Positions 9,366 through 18,254 of a stretch of DNA of 64,000 nucleotides are shown piece after piece (the stretch's first letter is position 1; each line of letters begins with the position of its first letter). Source of the DNA: Clostridium oryzae (GTDB lineage: Bacteria > Bacillota > Clostridia > Clostridiales > Clostridiaceae); the NCBI RefSeq assembly GCF_002029235.1, contig NZ_MZGV01000008.1, forward strand, positions 56,390-120,389, in the 5' to 3' direction. The position numbers and the translations under genes are program-made. The notes beneath the pieces were generated by a model. The model made no database searches. It was not told where the DNA came from and was given only the letters and a program-made list of their open reading frames with translations.

Positions 9366-10733
9366 GTGTCGTTAATTCATAAATTTATGCAGTCTGGCAA
9401 TTATTATGCCATTGATGTTAACTCAGGTAGTGTACATATAATCGATGAGCTTGTTTATGATATATTGGATGAAAATAATATACCTAATAAGGATAATATA
9501 GATAAAAAGTTATATGAAAAGTATAATAAAACAGATATAGACGAGGCTTTTGAAGACATAAATGAACTTGTATCAGAAGGACTTCTGTATTCTGAGGACT
9601 TATATAAAGAGATAGCAGTAAGAGACAAGTCAAAATCTTATATAAAAGCCTTATGTTTAAATATAGCGCATGACTGTAATTTAAGATGTAAGTATTGCTT
9701 CGCAGATGAGGGAGAGTATCAAGGTAAGAGAGAGATAATGAGTCCGGAGACTGCTAAAAAAGCTATAGATTTTGTAATAAAAAATTCAGGACCAAGAAAA
9801 AATATAGAGGTGGATTTATTTGGAGGGGAACCTCTTATGGCATTTGAAACTGTAAAGCAGGTAGTTGAATATGCAAAAGAGGTAGAGAAGCTTCATGGTA
9901 AAAATATAAGATTTACAATGACAACAAACGCTACTTTGCTTACAGATGAGATAATGGATTACATTGATAAGAATATGGGAAATATAGTATTATCTATCGA
10001 TGGAAGAAAAGAAGTAAATGATAAAGTGAGAGTAAGAGTTGATGGCAGCGGAAGCCATGAAAAAATACTTAAAAACATAAAGGAAATGGTTAAGAGAAGA
10101 ACAGCAGGAAAACAATACTATGCTAGAGGAACTTTTACTCATAATAATTTGGATTTCTATAAGGATGTAATTTATCTAGCAGATGAAGGTTTTAAAGAGG
10201 TATCTGTGGAACCAGTTGTACTTCAAAAATGTGATCCTCTTTCATTGCGTGATGAGGATATTGATGAAATTTATCAATCCTATGATAAGCTTGTAGATGA
10301 AATGGCAAGTAGAATTGGTACGGATAAAGAGTTTAAGTTCTATCATTTTAATATAGATTTAAATGGAGGACCATGTGTCTATAAGAGAATAAGCGGCTGC
10401 GGTGCCGGCCATGAATATGTAGCAATAACACCATCAGAAGATATATATCCATGTCATCAATTTGTTGGAAATAAAGACTTTATAATTGGTACATTAGATG
10501 AAGGGATAATTAAACCGGAAGTGTGTGAAGATTTTAAAAAGGCACATATATACAACAAACCTAAATGTCAGAATTGCTGGGCAAGATTTTATTGCAGCGG
10601 TGGCTGTCAGGCAAATAATTACAATTTTAGCGGCGACATACATGAACCTTATGAATTTGGTTGTAAGTTAGCTAAGAAGAGAATAGAATGTGCCATAGCA
10701 TTAAAATGTATGTACGAAGAGAAAAACGCATAG
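9366..10733 (+). CDS. scfB: SCIFF radical SAM maturase (SPASM family)
   Basis: The 455-residue enzyme has an N-terminal RiPP-recognition-like region (about residues 1-85), the radical SAM cluster motif CNLRCKYC with cysteines 104, 108 and 111, the GGEPLM motif, and a C-terminal SPASM region with many cysteines (SGCGAGHEY, DIYPCHQF, CQNCWARFYCSGGCQAN) that should bind auxiliary Fe-S clusters. Family members install thioether crosslinks in SCIFF. The GTG start at 9366 has AGGAGG 8 bases upstream. It directly precedes secD-secF but a separate promoter at 10745 suggests independent transcription of the latter. Confidence 0.95.
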   Translation: MSLIHKFMQSGNYYAIDVNSGSVHIIDELVYDILDENNIPNKDNIDKKLYEKYNKTDIDEAFEDINELVSEGLLYSEDLYKEIAVRDKSKSYIKALCLNIAHDCNLRCKYCFADEGEYQGKREIMSPETAKKAIDFVIKNSGPRKNIEVDLFGGEPLMAFETVKQVVEYAKEVEKLHGKNIRFTMTTNATLLTDEIMDYIDKNMGNIVLSIDGRKEVNDKVRVRVDGSGSHEKILKNIKEMVKRRTAGKQYYARGTFTHNNLDFYKDVIYLADEGFKEVSVEPVVLQKCDPLSLRDEDIDEIYQSYDKLVDEMASRIGTDKEFKFYHFNIDLNGGPCVYKRISGCGAGHEYVAITPSEDIYPCHQFVGNKDFIIGTLDEGIIKPEVCEDFKKAHIYNKPKCQNCWARFYCSGGCQANNYNFSGDIHEPYEFGCKLAKKRIECAIALKCMYEEKNA

Positions 10734-10744
10734 ATTGCCTTATA

Positions 10745-10773
10745 TTGACTATTAATTATTTAAGTAATATAAT
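10745..10773 (+). promoter_or_regulatory. Promoter of secD-secF
   Basis: TTGACT (10745-10750), a 17-base spacer and TATAAT (10768-10773), 34 bases before the secD start. Confidence 0.65.
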
Positions 10774-10806
10774 AAAGTCTATGAAAACGCGCAGAGGGGG
10801 AGAATA

Positions 10807-12054
10807 ATGAAGACAAAAGCGGGAAGTAGAGTTATTTTTACTATTTGTGTCCTGTTAATAGCTGCATTCTCATATATTGGAGTTTATGGGCTGAATGTAG
10901 CAGGATATAGAGTACAATCATTTGGTGAGGTACTAAAAAGAGGTTTGGATCTGCAGGGCGGAGTTAGTGTGCTTCAAGAGATTCAGTCTAAGAAAACGCC
11001 GAGTAGAGAAACTCTTGAAAGAACAAAAGAGTTATTGAGTGTCAGAGTTAATAAGCTGGGAGTAAGTGAAACCGCAGTATCTATAGAAGGAAAAAATAGA
11101 ATAAGGGTTGACATTCCTGGAAAGTATGATTCGGGATCAATTAATGAAATGCTTACTAAATCAGGAAAGTTAACATTTGTAGGACCTGATAATAAGACAA
11201 TACTTACTGGTAAGGATGTAAAATCTGCTAAGGCATACACAGATGATTATGGAAAGTATGCAGTAAGCCTTGAATTGAATGCTTCTGGAAAGAAAAAGTT
11301 TTCAGATGCTACTAAAAAGTTTTTGGGGCAGACAATAAGCATAAAAATGGATAATGAAGATGTTACTACTCCTCCTACGGTAGAAAGTCAGATAACTAAT
11401 GGCGTTGCTGAAATTTCTGGTAGTTTTACACTGCAAAAAGCTAAGGAATTAGCAAGCATAATTCAGTCTGGAGCTCTTCCTGTAACTCTTAAGAATGTAG
11501 AAACTAAGACTGTTGGTCCTACTATAGGAGAAGTTGGTGTTCCTATGAGTGTAAGAGCTGGATTAGTTGGAATATCACTTGTATTTTTATTTATGCTGAT
11601 ATACTACAGGATTCCTGGTCTTCTCGCAGATTTGGCGTTAACAGTATTTATACTATTAGTATTCTCTGCCTTCAATGTACTTAATGTTGTATTAACGCTC
11701 CCTGGTATAGCTGGTTTACTGCTTACGATAGGAATGGCTGTAGACGCTAATGTACTAATTTTCGAACGAACAAAAGAAGAACTGAGACTCGGAAAATCAG
11801 TTCGAAGTTCAGTAGAAGCAGGATTTCATAGAGCACTATCCTCTATCGTTGATTCCAACGTTACAACTATTATAGCAGGTCTTGTACTTTACGTTATGGG
11901 ATCTGGTTCTGTTAAAGGTTTTGCACTTACACTTGTTGCAGGAACTTTAATTAGTATGTTTACAGCAATAACAGTTACAAGAACGTTGCTTAACTTATGG
12001 CTGAATATGGGAATCATGAACAAACCAGTATACTTTGGTGTGAAAAGGGGGTAG
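10807..12054 (+). CDS. secD: Protein translocase subunit SecD
   Basis: SecD with SecF uses proton motive force to pull exported proteins across the membrane. The 415-residue protein has one N-terminal membrane segment, the periplasm-side P1 domain starting LKRGLDLQGGVSVL, and a C-terminal RND-type block of five membrane segments with the conserved GMAVDANVLIFERTKEELRLG loop. It is short compared with proteobacterial SecD, as usual in clostridia. GAGGGGG precedes the ATG. secF starts 5 bases after the stop. Confidence 0.96.
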   Translation: MKTKAGSRVIFTICVLLIAAFSYIGVYGLNVAGYRVQSFGEVLKRGLDLQGGVSVLQEIQSKKTPSRETLERTKELLSVRVNKLGVSETAVSIEGKNRIRVDIPGKYDSGSINEMLTKSGKLTFVGPDNKTILTGKDVKSAKAYTDDYGKYAVSLELNASGKKKFSDATKKFLGQTISIKMDNEDVTTPPTVESQITNGVAEISGSFTLQKAKELASIIQSGALPVTLKNVETKTVGPTIGEVGVPMSVRAGLVGISLVFLFMLIYYRIPGLLADLALTVFILLVFSAFNVLNVVLTLPGIAGLLLTIGMAVDANVLIFERTKEELRLGKSVRSSVEAGFHRALSSIVDSNVTTIIAGLVLYVMGSGSVKGFALTLVAGTLISMFTAITVTRTLLNLWLNMGIMNKPVYFGVKRG

Positions 12055-12059
12055 ATTAG

Positions 12060-12947
12060 GTGCTTGATATAATTGGAAAAACTAAAGTTTGGTTTACAAT
12101 TTCATTAATATTAATATTAATAGGTACAGGATTTTTATTTGTTAGACATTTAAATTTCGGTATAGATTTTAAAGGCGGTTCTGTAATAACTATAGAAATG
12201 GGCAAATCATTTGACAAAGAAAAAGTAGAAACAATTGTAAAAAAATATGCTTCAGATGAAGTTACAAATACTGTTAATAGAACTCAGCTTGAAATAAAAT
12301 CTAACAGTTTAACTGAAAAGAATTTTACTAAAATGTTTGCTGAAATGAAGAAAACATATAAGCTTAAAGATAAAGCATTGATTTCTCAGAACCAAATAGG
12401 AGGAACAATAGGTGCTGAAATGACTCGTAAGGCTTTGTGGGCACTAGTGGTTGCTAATCTACTAATGCTAGTATATATTGGCGTAAGATTTAAAGAATTC
12501 AGCTTTGGATTTGCGGCTATAATCGCGTTAATTCATGATTTGCTGATAACAATAAGTGTATATGCAGTGTTTCATGTAACTGTTAATTCTCCATTTATTG
12601 CAGCTATCCTTACCATATTAGGTTACTCCATTAATGATACTATAGTTATATTTGATAGGATAAGAGAGAATAATAAGAAGCTTAGAGGAAGGACTAAAGA
12701 AGAGATCGGAAATATAAGTGTAAATGAGACAATAACGAGATCTATAAATACTGTAATGACAGTTTTGATTACAATTACAGCAGTATATTTCTTTGTTCCA
12801 AGTGTAAGAGAACTAGCGTTTCCTCTAATAATAGGTATTGTTTCAGGAGCTTATTCTTCAATATTCATAGCTACACCGGTTTGGGTACTAATTAAAGATA
12901 TGCAGCAGAAGCATAAAAAGAAAAAATTAGCTGCCGCTAGGGCATAA
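12060..12947 (+). CDS. secF: Protein translocase subunit SecF
   Basis: The 295-residue partner of SecD has LNFGIDFKGGSVITIEM near the N-terminus and the conserved GYSINDTIVIFDRIRENNKKLRG loop, with six membrane segments overall. The GTG start lies 7 bases after AAAAGGGGGTAG. In many Firmicutes SecD and SecF are fused; here they are separate but adjacent. A strong terminator follows at 12958. Confidence 0.96.
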   Translation: MLDIIGKTKVWFTISLILILIGTGFLFVRHLNFGIDFKGGSVITIEMGKSFDKEKVETIVKKYASDEVTNTVNRTQLEIKSNSLTEKNFTKMFAEMKKTYKLKDKALISQNQIGGTIGAEMTRKALWALVVANLLMLVYIGVRFKEFSFGFAAIIALIHDLLITISVYAVFHVTVNSPFIAAILTILGYSINDTIVIFDRIRENNKKLRGRTKEEIGNISVNETITRSINTVMTVLITITAVYFFVPSVRELAFPLIIGIVSGAYSSIFIATPVWVLIKDMQQKHKKKKLAAARA

Positions 12948-12956
12948 GTTAATATA

Positions 12957-13008
12957 GTAAAAAACACAGCTTTATGGAATGAAACTATTCCATAAAGCTG
13001 TGTTTTTT
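12957..13008 (+). terminator. Terminator after secF
   Basis: AAAAAACACAGCTTTATGGAAT pairs over about 20 bases with its complement, which ends in TGTGTTTTTT; the loop is GAAACT. This is the strongest hairpin of the region and symmetrical enough to act on both strands. Confidence 0.92.
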
Positions 13009-13059
13009 AGCCCCAGTAAAACTATAAATAGAAAAAAATTTGATTATATATAAAAATAT

Positions 13060-13088
13060 TTGTCAAAACAGGATTTTTCAATTATAAT
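13060..13088 (+). promoter_or_regulatory. Promoter of the RecJ-like gene
   Basis: TTGTCA (13060-13065), a 17-base spacer and TATAAT (13083-13088). The leader to the start codon is about 125 bases and contains a GCTTAC/GTAAGC hairpin near 13145-13171. Confidence 0.65.
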
Positions 13089-13218
13089 TAATATGTTTTC
13101 TTTTATTAAATTTTATTTTGTAAATAGTGGCTCTGTCTTATATTGCTTACGTTTAGTTACCTATAGTAAGCCAGTATATTTACTTTAAAATTTATATAGG
13201 TTATTGGAGGCTTAAAGT

Positions 13219-14073
13219 ATGTCGAGATTCTTAGAGAATTTAAATTATCCTGGATTTTTAACTACATACAATCCATTCTTTCTTAAAAATATGAGTAAGG
13301 TAATGGAGAGGACAGTTAAAGCAATAAATGAGAGAGAAAAAGTAGTTATTTATGGTATATGCAGTTCGGATTCAATTTGCGGAGTATCACTATTGCTGCT
13401 TCTGTTTAAATATCTTAATGCAGATGTAGAATATTATATACAGGATAGTATCTCAAGGGATATAAGCTCTGATAATATAGAAAATCATATAAAATATCTT
13501 GGACCTAAGCTGATGATAACAGTTGGATGCAGGCCGCAATCTCAAAATGAGATAGAGCTATGTAAAAATATAGGCTTAGATTTTATAGTGTTGGACAATG
13601 AAAAAGAGAACTATGATAACATTATAGCAATAAATCCCAATCAAAAAGACTGTTTATATAAATTTAAAGGATTATCTTTGAGCGGTATAGCATTTAAGCT
13701 TGCACAAGCTCTTTCAATGTATTACGATATGAAGTGTATAGCAAAATATGTTGATTTGGTATTGTTGGGAACGTTAGCATCAGGTATGCCCATCAGAGAT
13801 GAAAATGAGATTTTTATAGAAAATGGACTAAAGCAGGCTGCAAGATCAAAAAACTATGGAGTTAATGCACTTATACGTGCTAACAATTTAGAAATAATTA
13901 ATATAGATACTATGACGACATTAGCCGAATGTATAAAACCAACTACCAATGCAGTAGGAAGAATGGATAATGCAAGAATTGCAGTTGAATTATTTACTAC
14001 TACAGAGGCCTATAGAGCAAAGCAAATAGCGAAGTATTTAATAAATGAAGTAAACAATTATGTGAGTTTATAG
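13219..14073 (+). CDS. Degenerate RecJ-like DHH-domain protein, probably catalytically inactive
   Basis: The gene occupies the clostridial recJ position between secF and apt, but is only 284 residues against 550 or more for RecJ. The fold signature remains: KVVIYG near residue 42 corresponds to RecJ motif I (normally YGDYDADG), yet here it reads YGICSSDS, losing two of three metal-binding aspartates. The DHH motif reads VLDNEKEN (D126, N127, E128), losing both histidines. Conserved later elements such as LVLLGTLASGMPI, ENGLKQA and TTNAVGRMDNA resemble the RecJ core (usual DVVALGTVADVVPL and INAAGRL). The DHHA1 domain and OB fold are missing. GGAGG precedes the ATG, and the frame is intact, so it is likely expressed with a non-nuclease role. 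Confidence 0.7.
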   Translation: MSRFLENLNYPGFLTTYNPFFLKNMSKVMERTVKAINEREKVVIYGICSSDSICGVSLLLLLFKYLNADVEYYIQDSISRDISSDNIENHIKYLGPKLMITVGCRPQSQNEIELCKNIGLDFIVLDNEKENYDNIIAINPNQKDCLYKFKGLSLSGIAFKLAQALSMYYDMKCIAKYVDLVLLGTLASGMPIRDENEIFIENGLKQAARSKNYGVNALIRANNLEIINIDTMTTLAECIKPTTNAVGRMDNARIAVELFTTTEAYRAKQIAKYLINEVNNYVSL

Positions 14074-14080
14074 AGGAGTA

Positions 14081-14112
14081 GAAAGTACGAAAATTAATTT
14101 TACTACTTTCTG
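14081..14112 (+). terminator. Weak hairpin after the RecJ-like gene
   Basis: AGAAAGTA (starting about 14081) pairs with TACTTTCT (ending about 14112) around a 16-base loop. No U-tract follows, so termination is uncertain. Confidence 0.35.
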
Positions 14113-14263
14113 TCACAGATTTTATAACTTCGAAAACAGAGTTTTGGGAAAGTAGTATAGATTAACAGGTTTTTCAGCAGGTAATTATTAATATTTTTTT
14201 GTTCATAATTTACTTATAAAAAATATATAAATTAAAATATAAATTTGTTTTGGAGGAATAAAA

Positions 14264-14782
14264 ATGGATTTAAGAAGCAAAATCAGAGTTATTGAAGGAT
14301 TTCCTAAGGAAGGAATCAGCTTTAAAGATATTACTACACTTATTCAAGATAAGGATGGCTTAAGAGAATCGATTGATCAGATAGCAGCATTACTTAAAGA
14401 TAAAAATGTGGATTTAGTAGTTGGACCTGAGGCTAGAGGATTTATTTTTGGAGTACCACTTGCTTATGCATTAGGCATTGGATTTGTACCAGTTAGAAAA
14501 CAGGGTAAACTTCCATTTGAAACAATAAAAGCAGAGTATTCTTTAGAGTATGGTACAGACGTTTTGGAAATACATAAAGATGCTATAAAACCTGGACAAA
14601 GAGTTGCTATAGTTGATGACTTACTTGCTACTGGAGGGACAATAGAATCCGTTGCTAGATTAGTCGAGTCAGTAGGCGGGGAAGTTGTTTCATTAAATTT
14701 CATAATTGAACTTACTGAACTAAAGGGAAGAGAGAAACTTAGAAAATATGAAGTTAATTCTTTAGTAAAATATGATGTTTAA
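14264..14782 (+). CDS. apt: Adenine phosphoribosyltransferase
   Basis: Apt salvages adenine with PRPP to AMP. The 172-residue protein has the usual length and motifs: [38 protein letters not shown] and the PRPP loop [20 protein letters not shown] lies 8 bases before the ATG. The apt-relA order is conserved across Firmicutes and ties purine salvage to ppGpp metabolism. Confidence 0.97.
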   Translation: MDLRSKIRVIEGFPKEGISFKDITTLIQDKDGLRESIDQIAALLKDKNVDLVVGPEARGFIFGVPLAYALGIGFVPVRKQGKLPFETIKAEYSLEYGTDVLEIHKDAIKPGQRVAIVDDLLATGGTIESVARLVESVGGEVVSLNFIIELTELKGREKLRKYEVNSLVKYDV

Positions 14783-14840
14783 ATTATCTGTGTATGACGA
14801 ACAGAAGTGAAGAATTATCTGCGGTTCATGTCAAAAATAA

Positions 14841-14869
14841 TTGAAAAAAATTATTAGTTATTATATAAT
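14841..14869 (+). promoter_or_regulatory. Promoter of relA
   Basis: TTGAAA (14841-14846), a 17-base spacer and TATAAT (14864-14869). A perfect GGCTGGT/ACCAGCC hairpin (14883-14902) then sits near the expected 5' end of the transcript. Confidence 0.7.
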
Positions 14870-14946
14870 ATAGAAAAATCATGGCTGGTTTACATACCAG
14901 CCTTTGAATTTACATGAACGTTGTATATTAGAGGAGAGTAACTCAT

Positions 14947-17139
14947 ATGCTGCAGGATTTAATGAAAAAGATTGATGAAAATTGCACAAATGTGAATAAA
15001 GATTTAATTGAAAAGGCATACAATTTTGAATGTGAAGCCCATAAGATGCAGAAAAGGGACTCTGGAGAACCATATTCTGTACATCCGCTTCAGGTTTCTT
15101 GCATTTTAGCAGATATGGGAATGGATACAGCTACTATAGCGGCTGGCCTTTTACATGATGTAATTGAAGATACACCATATGACTACGAGTATATAGAAAA
15201 TGAATTTAGTGCAGAGATAGCAGATTTGGTAGAAGGAGTTACTAAACTCGGAAAAATTAAATATAAAACCAAGGAAGAGCAACAGGCAGATAATATAAGA
15301 AAAATGTTATTAGCCATGACAAAAGATATAAGGGTAATATTAATTAAGCTGGCAGATAGGCTTCATAATATGCGTACGCTTAAATATAAATCTGAAGAAG
15401 GCCAAAAGCGAATTGCAAAAGAAACCTTTGATATATACGCTCCGCTGGCACATAGACTAGGAATGTCTAAGATAAAATGGGAGCTTGAAGATTTAGCGTT
15501 TAGATATAGTGATCCGGAGCAATATTATGATTTAGTTAAAAAGATTGTAGAAAAAAGAACGGAAAGAGAAGCCTATACTGAAGAAATAATTAATGAGCTG
15601 TACACGTCGTTAGAAAAATCTAATATACGATCCGAAATCGAAGGCAGACCGAAGCATTTGTATAGCATTTACAGAAAGATGCATAATAAGAATAAGACTA
15701 TAGATCAGATATTTGACTTGACTGCAGTTAGGGTATTGGTTGAAACTGTAAAGGATTGTTATGCTGTGTTAGGAATAGTTCATACGATGTACAAACCCAT
15801 TCCTGGGAGATTTAAAGATTATATCGCTATGCCTAAGCCCAATATGTACCAATCTCTACATACAACAGTGATAAGTGCAAAGGGAAAAACGTTTGAAATA
15901 CAGATAAGAACCTTTGAAATGCATAAAACCGCTGAATACGGTATAGCAGCTCATTGGAAGTATAAGGAGAATAATAATTCACTTCCGAATACTGATCTAG
16001 ATAAGAACTTTTCATGGCTTAGTGACATTATTGAATGGCAAAAGGAAGCTTCTGATGCAGAAGAGTTTATGGAAGCTTTTAAGATAGATTTATTTTCAGA
16101 TGAGGTTTTTGTTTTTACACCTAAAGGTACTGTAATTGATTTGCCTGCAAATGCTACTCCAATTGATTTTGCTTATAGAATACATACTGATGTAGGTAAT
16201 AGATGTGTTGGAGCAAAAGTAAATGGAAAGATGGTTCCGCTAGATTATCAATTAAAAACAGGCCAAATAGTAGAAGTTTTGACTTCAAATATGGCTAAGG
16301 GACCTAATATAGATTGGCTTAACATAGCTCAAAGTAATTTGGCTAAAAGTAAAATAAGAGCTTGGTTTAAAAAAGCTAAAAGAGAAGAAAATATTAATAA
16401 AGGTAAAGATTTATTAGAAAAAGAAGCAAAAAGGCAGGAAGCAAATTTCGGCGAATTAGCTAAAAGTGAAGAACTAGAAAAAATACTTAAAAGATATAAT
16501 ATGAACAATATCGATGATTTGTATGCTGCAGTAGGAGTTGGCTCTGCATCTTCTGCATTTATTGTTACTAAACTAAGGGAAGCACTTAAGAGTAACAAAC
16601 CAACTGAGCTTGATAATGCTGCATTAATTAAAGGTGCCGAAGAACAGATTAATAAAAATACGACACAGCTCATAAATAAAAGCAATAACAGTTACGGAAT
16701 CGAGGTAAAGGGATTAAGTAATATGCTTGTAAGATTTGCTAAATGCTGTAATCCTGTTCCTGGGGATGAAATAATGGGATATATAACAAAGGGAAGAGGA
16801 ATCTCAATTCATAGAAAAGATTGCAAAAATGCAGAATTATTAGCTGAGGATGGCGATAACAAGATTGTTGAAGTAGCTTGGACTGGTGTTAAAGCTTCAG
16901 GTTATATAACTGAGGTACAGATAACTGGAGAAGATAGGAATGGACTGCTGTCTGATATAATGGTAGTAATTACGGAAAGCAGGATTCACCTTCATGCTGT
17001 AAATGCTAAAACATCAAAAGCTGGTTTTGCTACAGTAACTATAAAACTCAAAATTGAGGATGTAGATCAATTAAAAGAATTGATGAAAAAGATAAAGAGA
17101 CTTCCAGGTGTAATACAAGTATTTAGAACTAAGAATTAG
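14947..17139 (+). CDS. relA: Bifunctional (p)ppGpp synthetase/hydrolase
   Basis: The 730-residue Rel protein controls the stringent response. Domains in order are an HD hydrolase (HPLQV, LLHDVIEDT and LADRLHNMRTL, residues about 45-150), synthetase (YSIYRKM, DLTAVRVLV, GRFKDYIAMPKPN, YQSLHTTV, about 235-340), TGS (FVFTPKGTVIDLP, about 395), a zinc-finger/CC region (AKCCNPVPGDEIMGYIT) and C-terminal ACT (EDRNGLLSDIMVVI). Both catalytic halves look intact, so it should make and degrade alarmone. GAGGAG precedes the ATG. dtd follows after 12 bases. Confidence 0.97.
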   Translation: MLQDLMKKIDENCTNVNKDLIEKAYNFECEAHKMQKRDSGEPYSVHPLQVSCILADMGMDTATIAAGLLHDVIEDTPYDYEYIENEFSAEIADLVEGVTKLGKIKYKTKEEQQADNIRKMLLAMTKDIRVILIKLADRLHNMRTLKYKSEEGQKRIAKETFDIYAPLAHRLGMSKIKWELEDLAFRYSDPEQYYDLVKKIVEKRTEREAYTEEIINELYTSLEKSNIRSEIEGRPKHLYSIYRKMHNKNKTIDQIFDLTAVRVLVETVKDCYAVLGIVHTMYKPIPGRFKDYIAMPKPNMYQSLHTTVISAKGKTFEIQIRTFEMHKTAEYGIAAHWKYKENNNSLPNTDLDKNFSWLSDIIEWQKEASDAEEFMEAFKIDLFSDEVFVFTPKGTVIDLPANATPIDFAYRIHTDVGNRCVGAKVNGKMVPLDYQLKTGQIVEVLTSNMAKGPNIDWLNIAQSNLAKSKIRAWFKKAKREENINKGKDLLEKEAKRQEANFGELAKSEELEKILKRYNMNNIDDLYAAVGVGSASSAFIVTKLREALKSNKPTELDNAALIKGAEEQINKNTTQLINKSNNSYGIEVKGLSNMLVRFAKCCNPVPGDEIMGYITKGRGISIHRKDCKNAELLAEDGDNKIVEVAWTGVKASGYITEVQITGEDRNGLLSDIMVVITESRIHLHAVNAKTSKAGFATVTIKLKIEDVDQLKELMKKIKRLPGVIQVFRTKN

Positions 17140-17151
17140 TGGAGGTAATTT

Positions 17152-17601
17152 ATGAGAGCTGTAGTGCAGAGAGTGAAATCAGCGAATGTTACGGTGAATG
17201 ATGAGGTAATAGGAAAAATAGAGAAAGGTTTTATGGTGCTTCTTGGAATTAGTAAGACTGATACTGAAGAAGACATAAAATATATTAAAGATAAAATAGT
17301 TAATCTTAGAGTTTTTGAGGATGACAATGAAAAGATGAATTTGTCATTAAGGGATGTCAATGGAGAACTTCTTATAGTGTCTCAATTTACACTGTATGGA
17401 GATTGCAGGAAAGGTAGAAGACCTAATTTTATGGAAGCGTTATCGGGAGATGAAGCTGAAAAATTGTATGATATCTTTGTAGCTCAGTGTAAAGCTGAAG
17501 TGCAAATAGTGGCGACAGGAAAGTTTGGTGCAGATATGGATGTATCGCTTATTAATGATGGCCCTGTTACGATTCTTCTCGATAGCAGAAAAGCTTTTTA
17601 G
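17152..17601 (+). CDS. dtd: D-aminoacyl-tRNA deacylase
   Basis: Dtd hydrolyses D-amino acids (and glycine on tRNA-Ala) mischarged on tRNA. The 149-residue protein has the standard length and start MRAVVQRV, the catalytic [17 protein letters not shown] region and the Gly-cisPro motif [16 protein letters not shown] precedes the ATG by 7 bases. It lies directly after relA, as in most Firmicutes. Confidence 0.97.
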   Translation: MRAVVQRVKSANVTVNDEVIGKIEKGFMVLLGISKTDTEEDIKYIKDKIVNLRVFEDDNEKMNLSLRDVNGELLIVSQFTLYGDCRKGRRPNFMEALSGDEAEKLYDIFVAQCKAEVQIVATGKFGADMDVSLINDGPVTILLDSRKAF

Positions 17602-17620
17602 TAAGGAGGCTGAGGGATTT

Positions 17621-18232
17621 ATGAAATATAAATCATTGGTTACAAATTATATAGGTGAAAACTGTTACATTATATTTGAAGAGGAAAGTAAAGAAATTGC
17701 AGTAATTGACCCTGGCGGAAGCGAGGATACTATATTTAAATTTATTCATGAATTTAAAGGAAAAGTCAAATATATAATACTTACTCACAGTCATTTTGAT
17801 CATGTGGGTGCGCTATTTGAGGTGTATAGTAGATACAAAGCTTCAGTGTATTTAAATTCAAAAGAGCATCATATGATAATGAAAAGTGGCAGTGAGCTTT
17901 TTAATGTGGAAAATAAGCAGGCAATAAAATATGAGTTTATCGATGAAAAAACAGAACTTAGTCTTGGTAATGTAAAAATAAAGTGTATTGATACTCCTGG
18001 ACATTCACCAGGAGGTATGTGCTTTTATATAGATAATATTCTTGTTACAGGTGACACATTGTTTAGAGCATCAGTAGGAAGAACAGATTTTATTGGCGGA
18101 GATACTGAGGCGCTTATTAGAAATATAAAAGAAAAGTTATATATTCTTCCAGAAGAAACGATAGTATTGCCAGGACATGGAGAAACTAGTACAATAGGTT
18201 ATGAAAAGCAGAATAATCCTTATACATTATAG
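17621..18232 (+). CDS. Glyoxalase II-like MBL-fold hydrolase
   Basis: The protein (203 residues from the ATG at 17621, which has AAGGAGG 12 bases upstream) is a metallo-beta-lactamase-fold hydrolase with the metal motif THSHFDHVG, further ligands in DTPGHSPGG, VTGDTLFRAS and LPGHGETSTIG, and the usual compact YqgX/GloB-like length. Members hydrolyse thioesters such as S-lactoylglutathione or related substrates; clostridia often lack glutathione, so the substrate is open. An upstream in-frame ATG at 17525 overlaps dtd and is unlikely. hemZ follows. Confidence 0.88.
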   Translation: MKYKSLVTNYIGENCYIIFEEESKEIAVIDPGGSEDTIFKFIHEFKGKVKYIILTHSHFDHVGALFEVYSRYKASVYLNSKEHHMIMKSGSELFNVENKQAIKYEFIDEKTELSLGNVKIKCIDTPGHSPGGMCFYIDNILVTGDTLFRASVGRTDFIGGDTEALIRNIKEKLYILPEETIVLPGHGETSTIGYEKQNNPYTL

Positions 18233-18254
18233 TGATGGGAACTTGGAGAATAGT

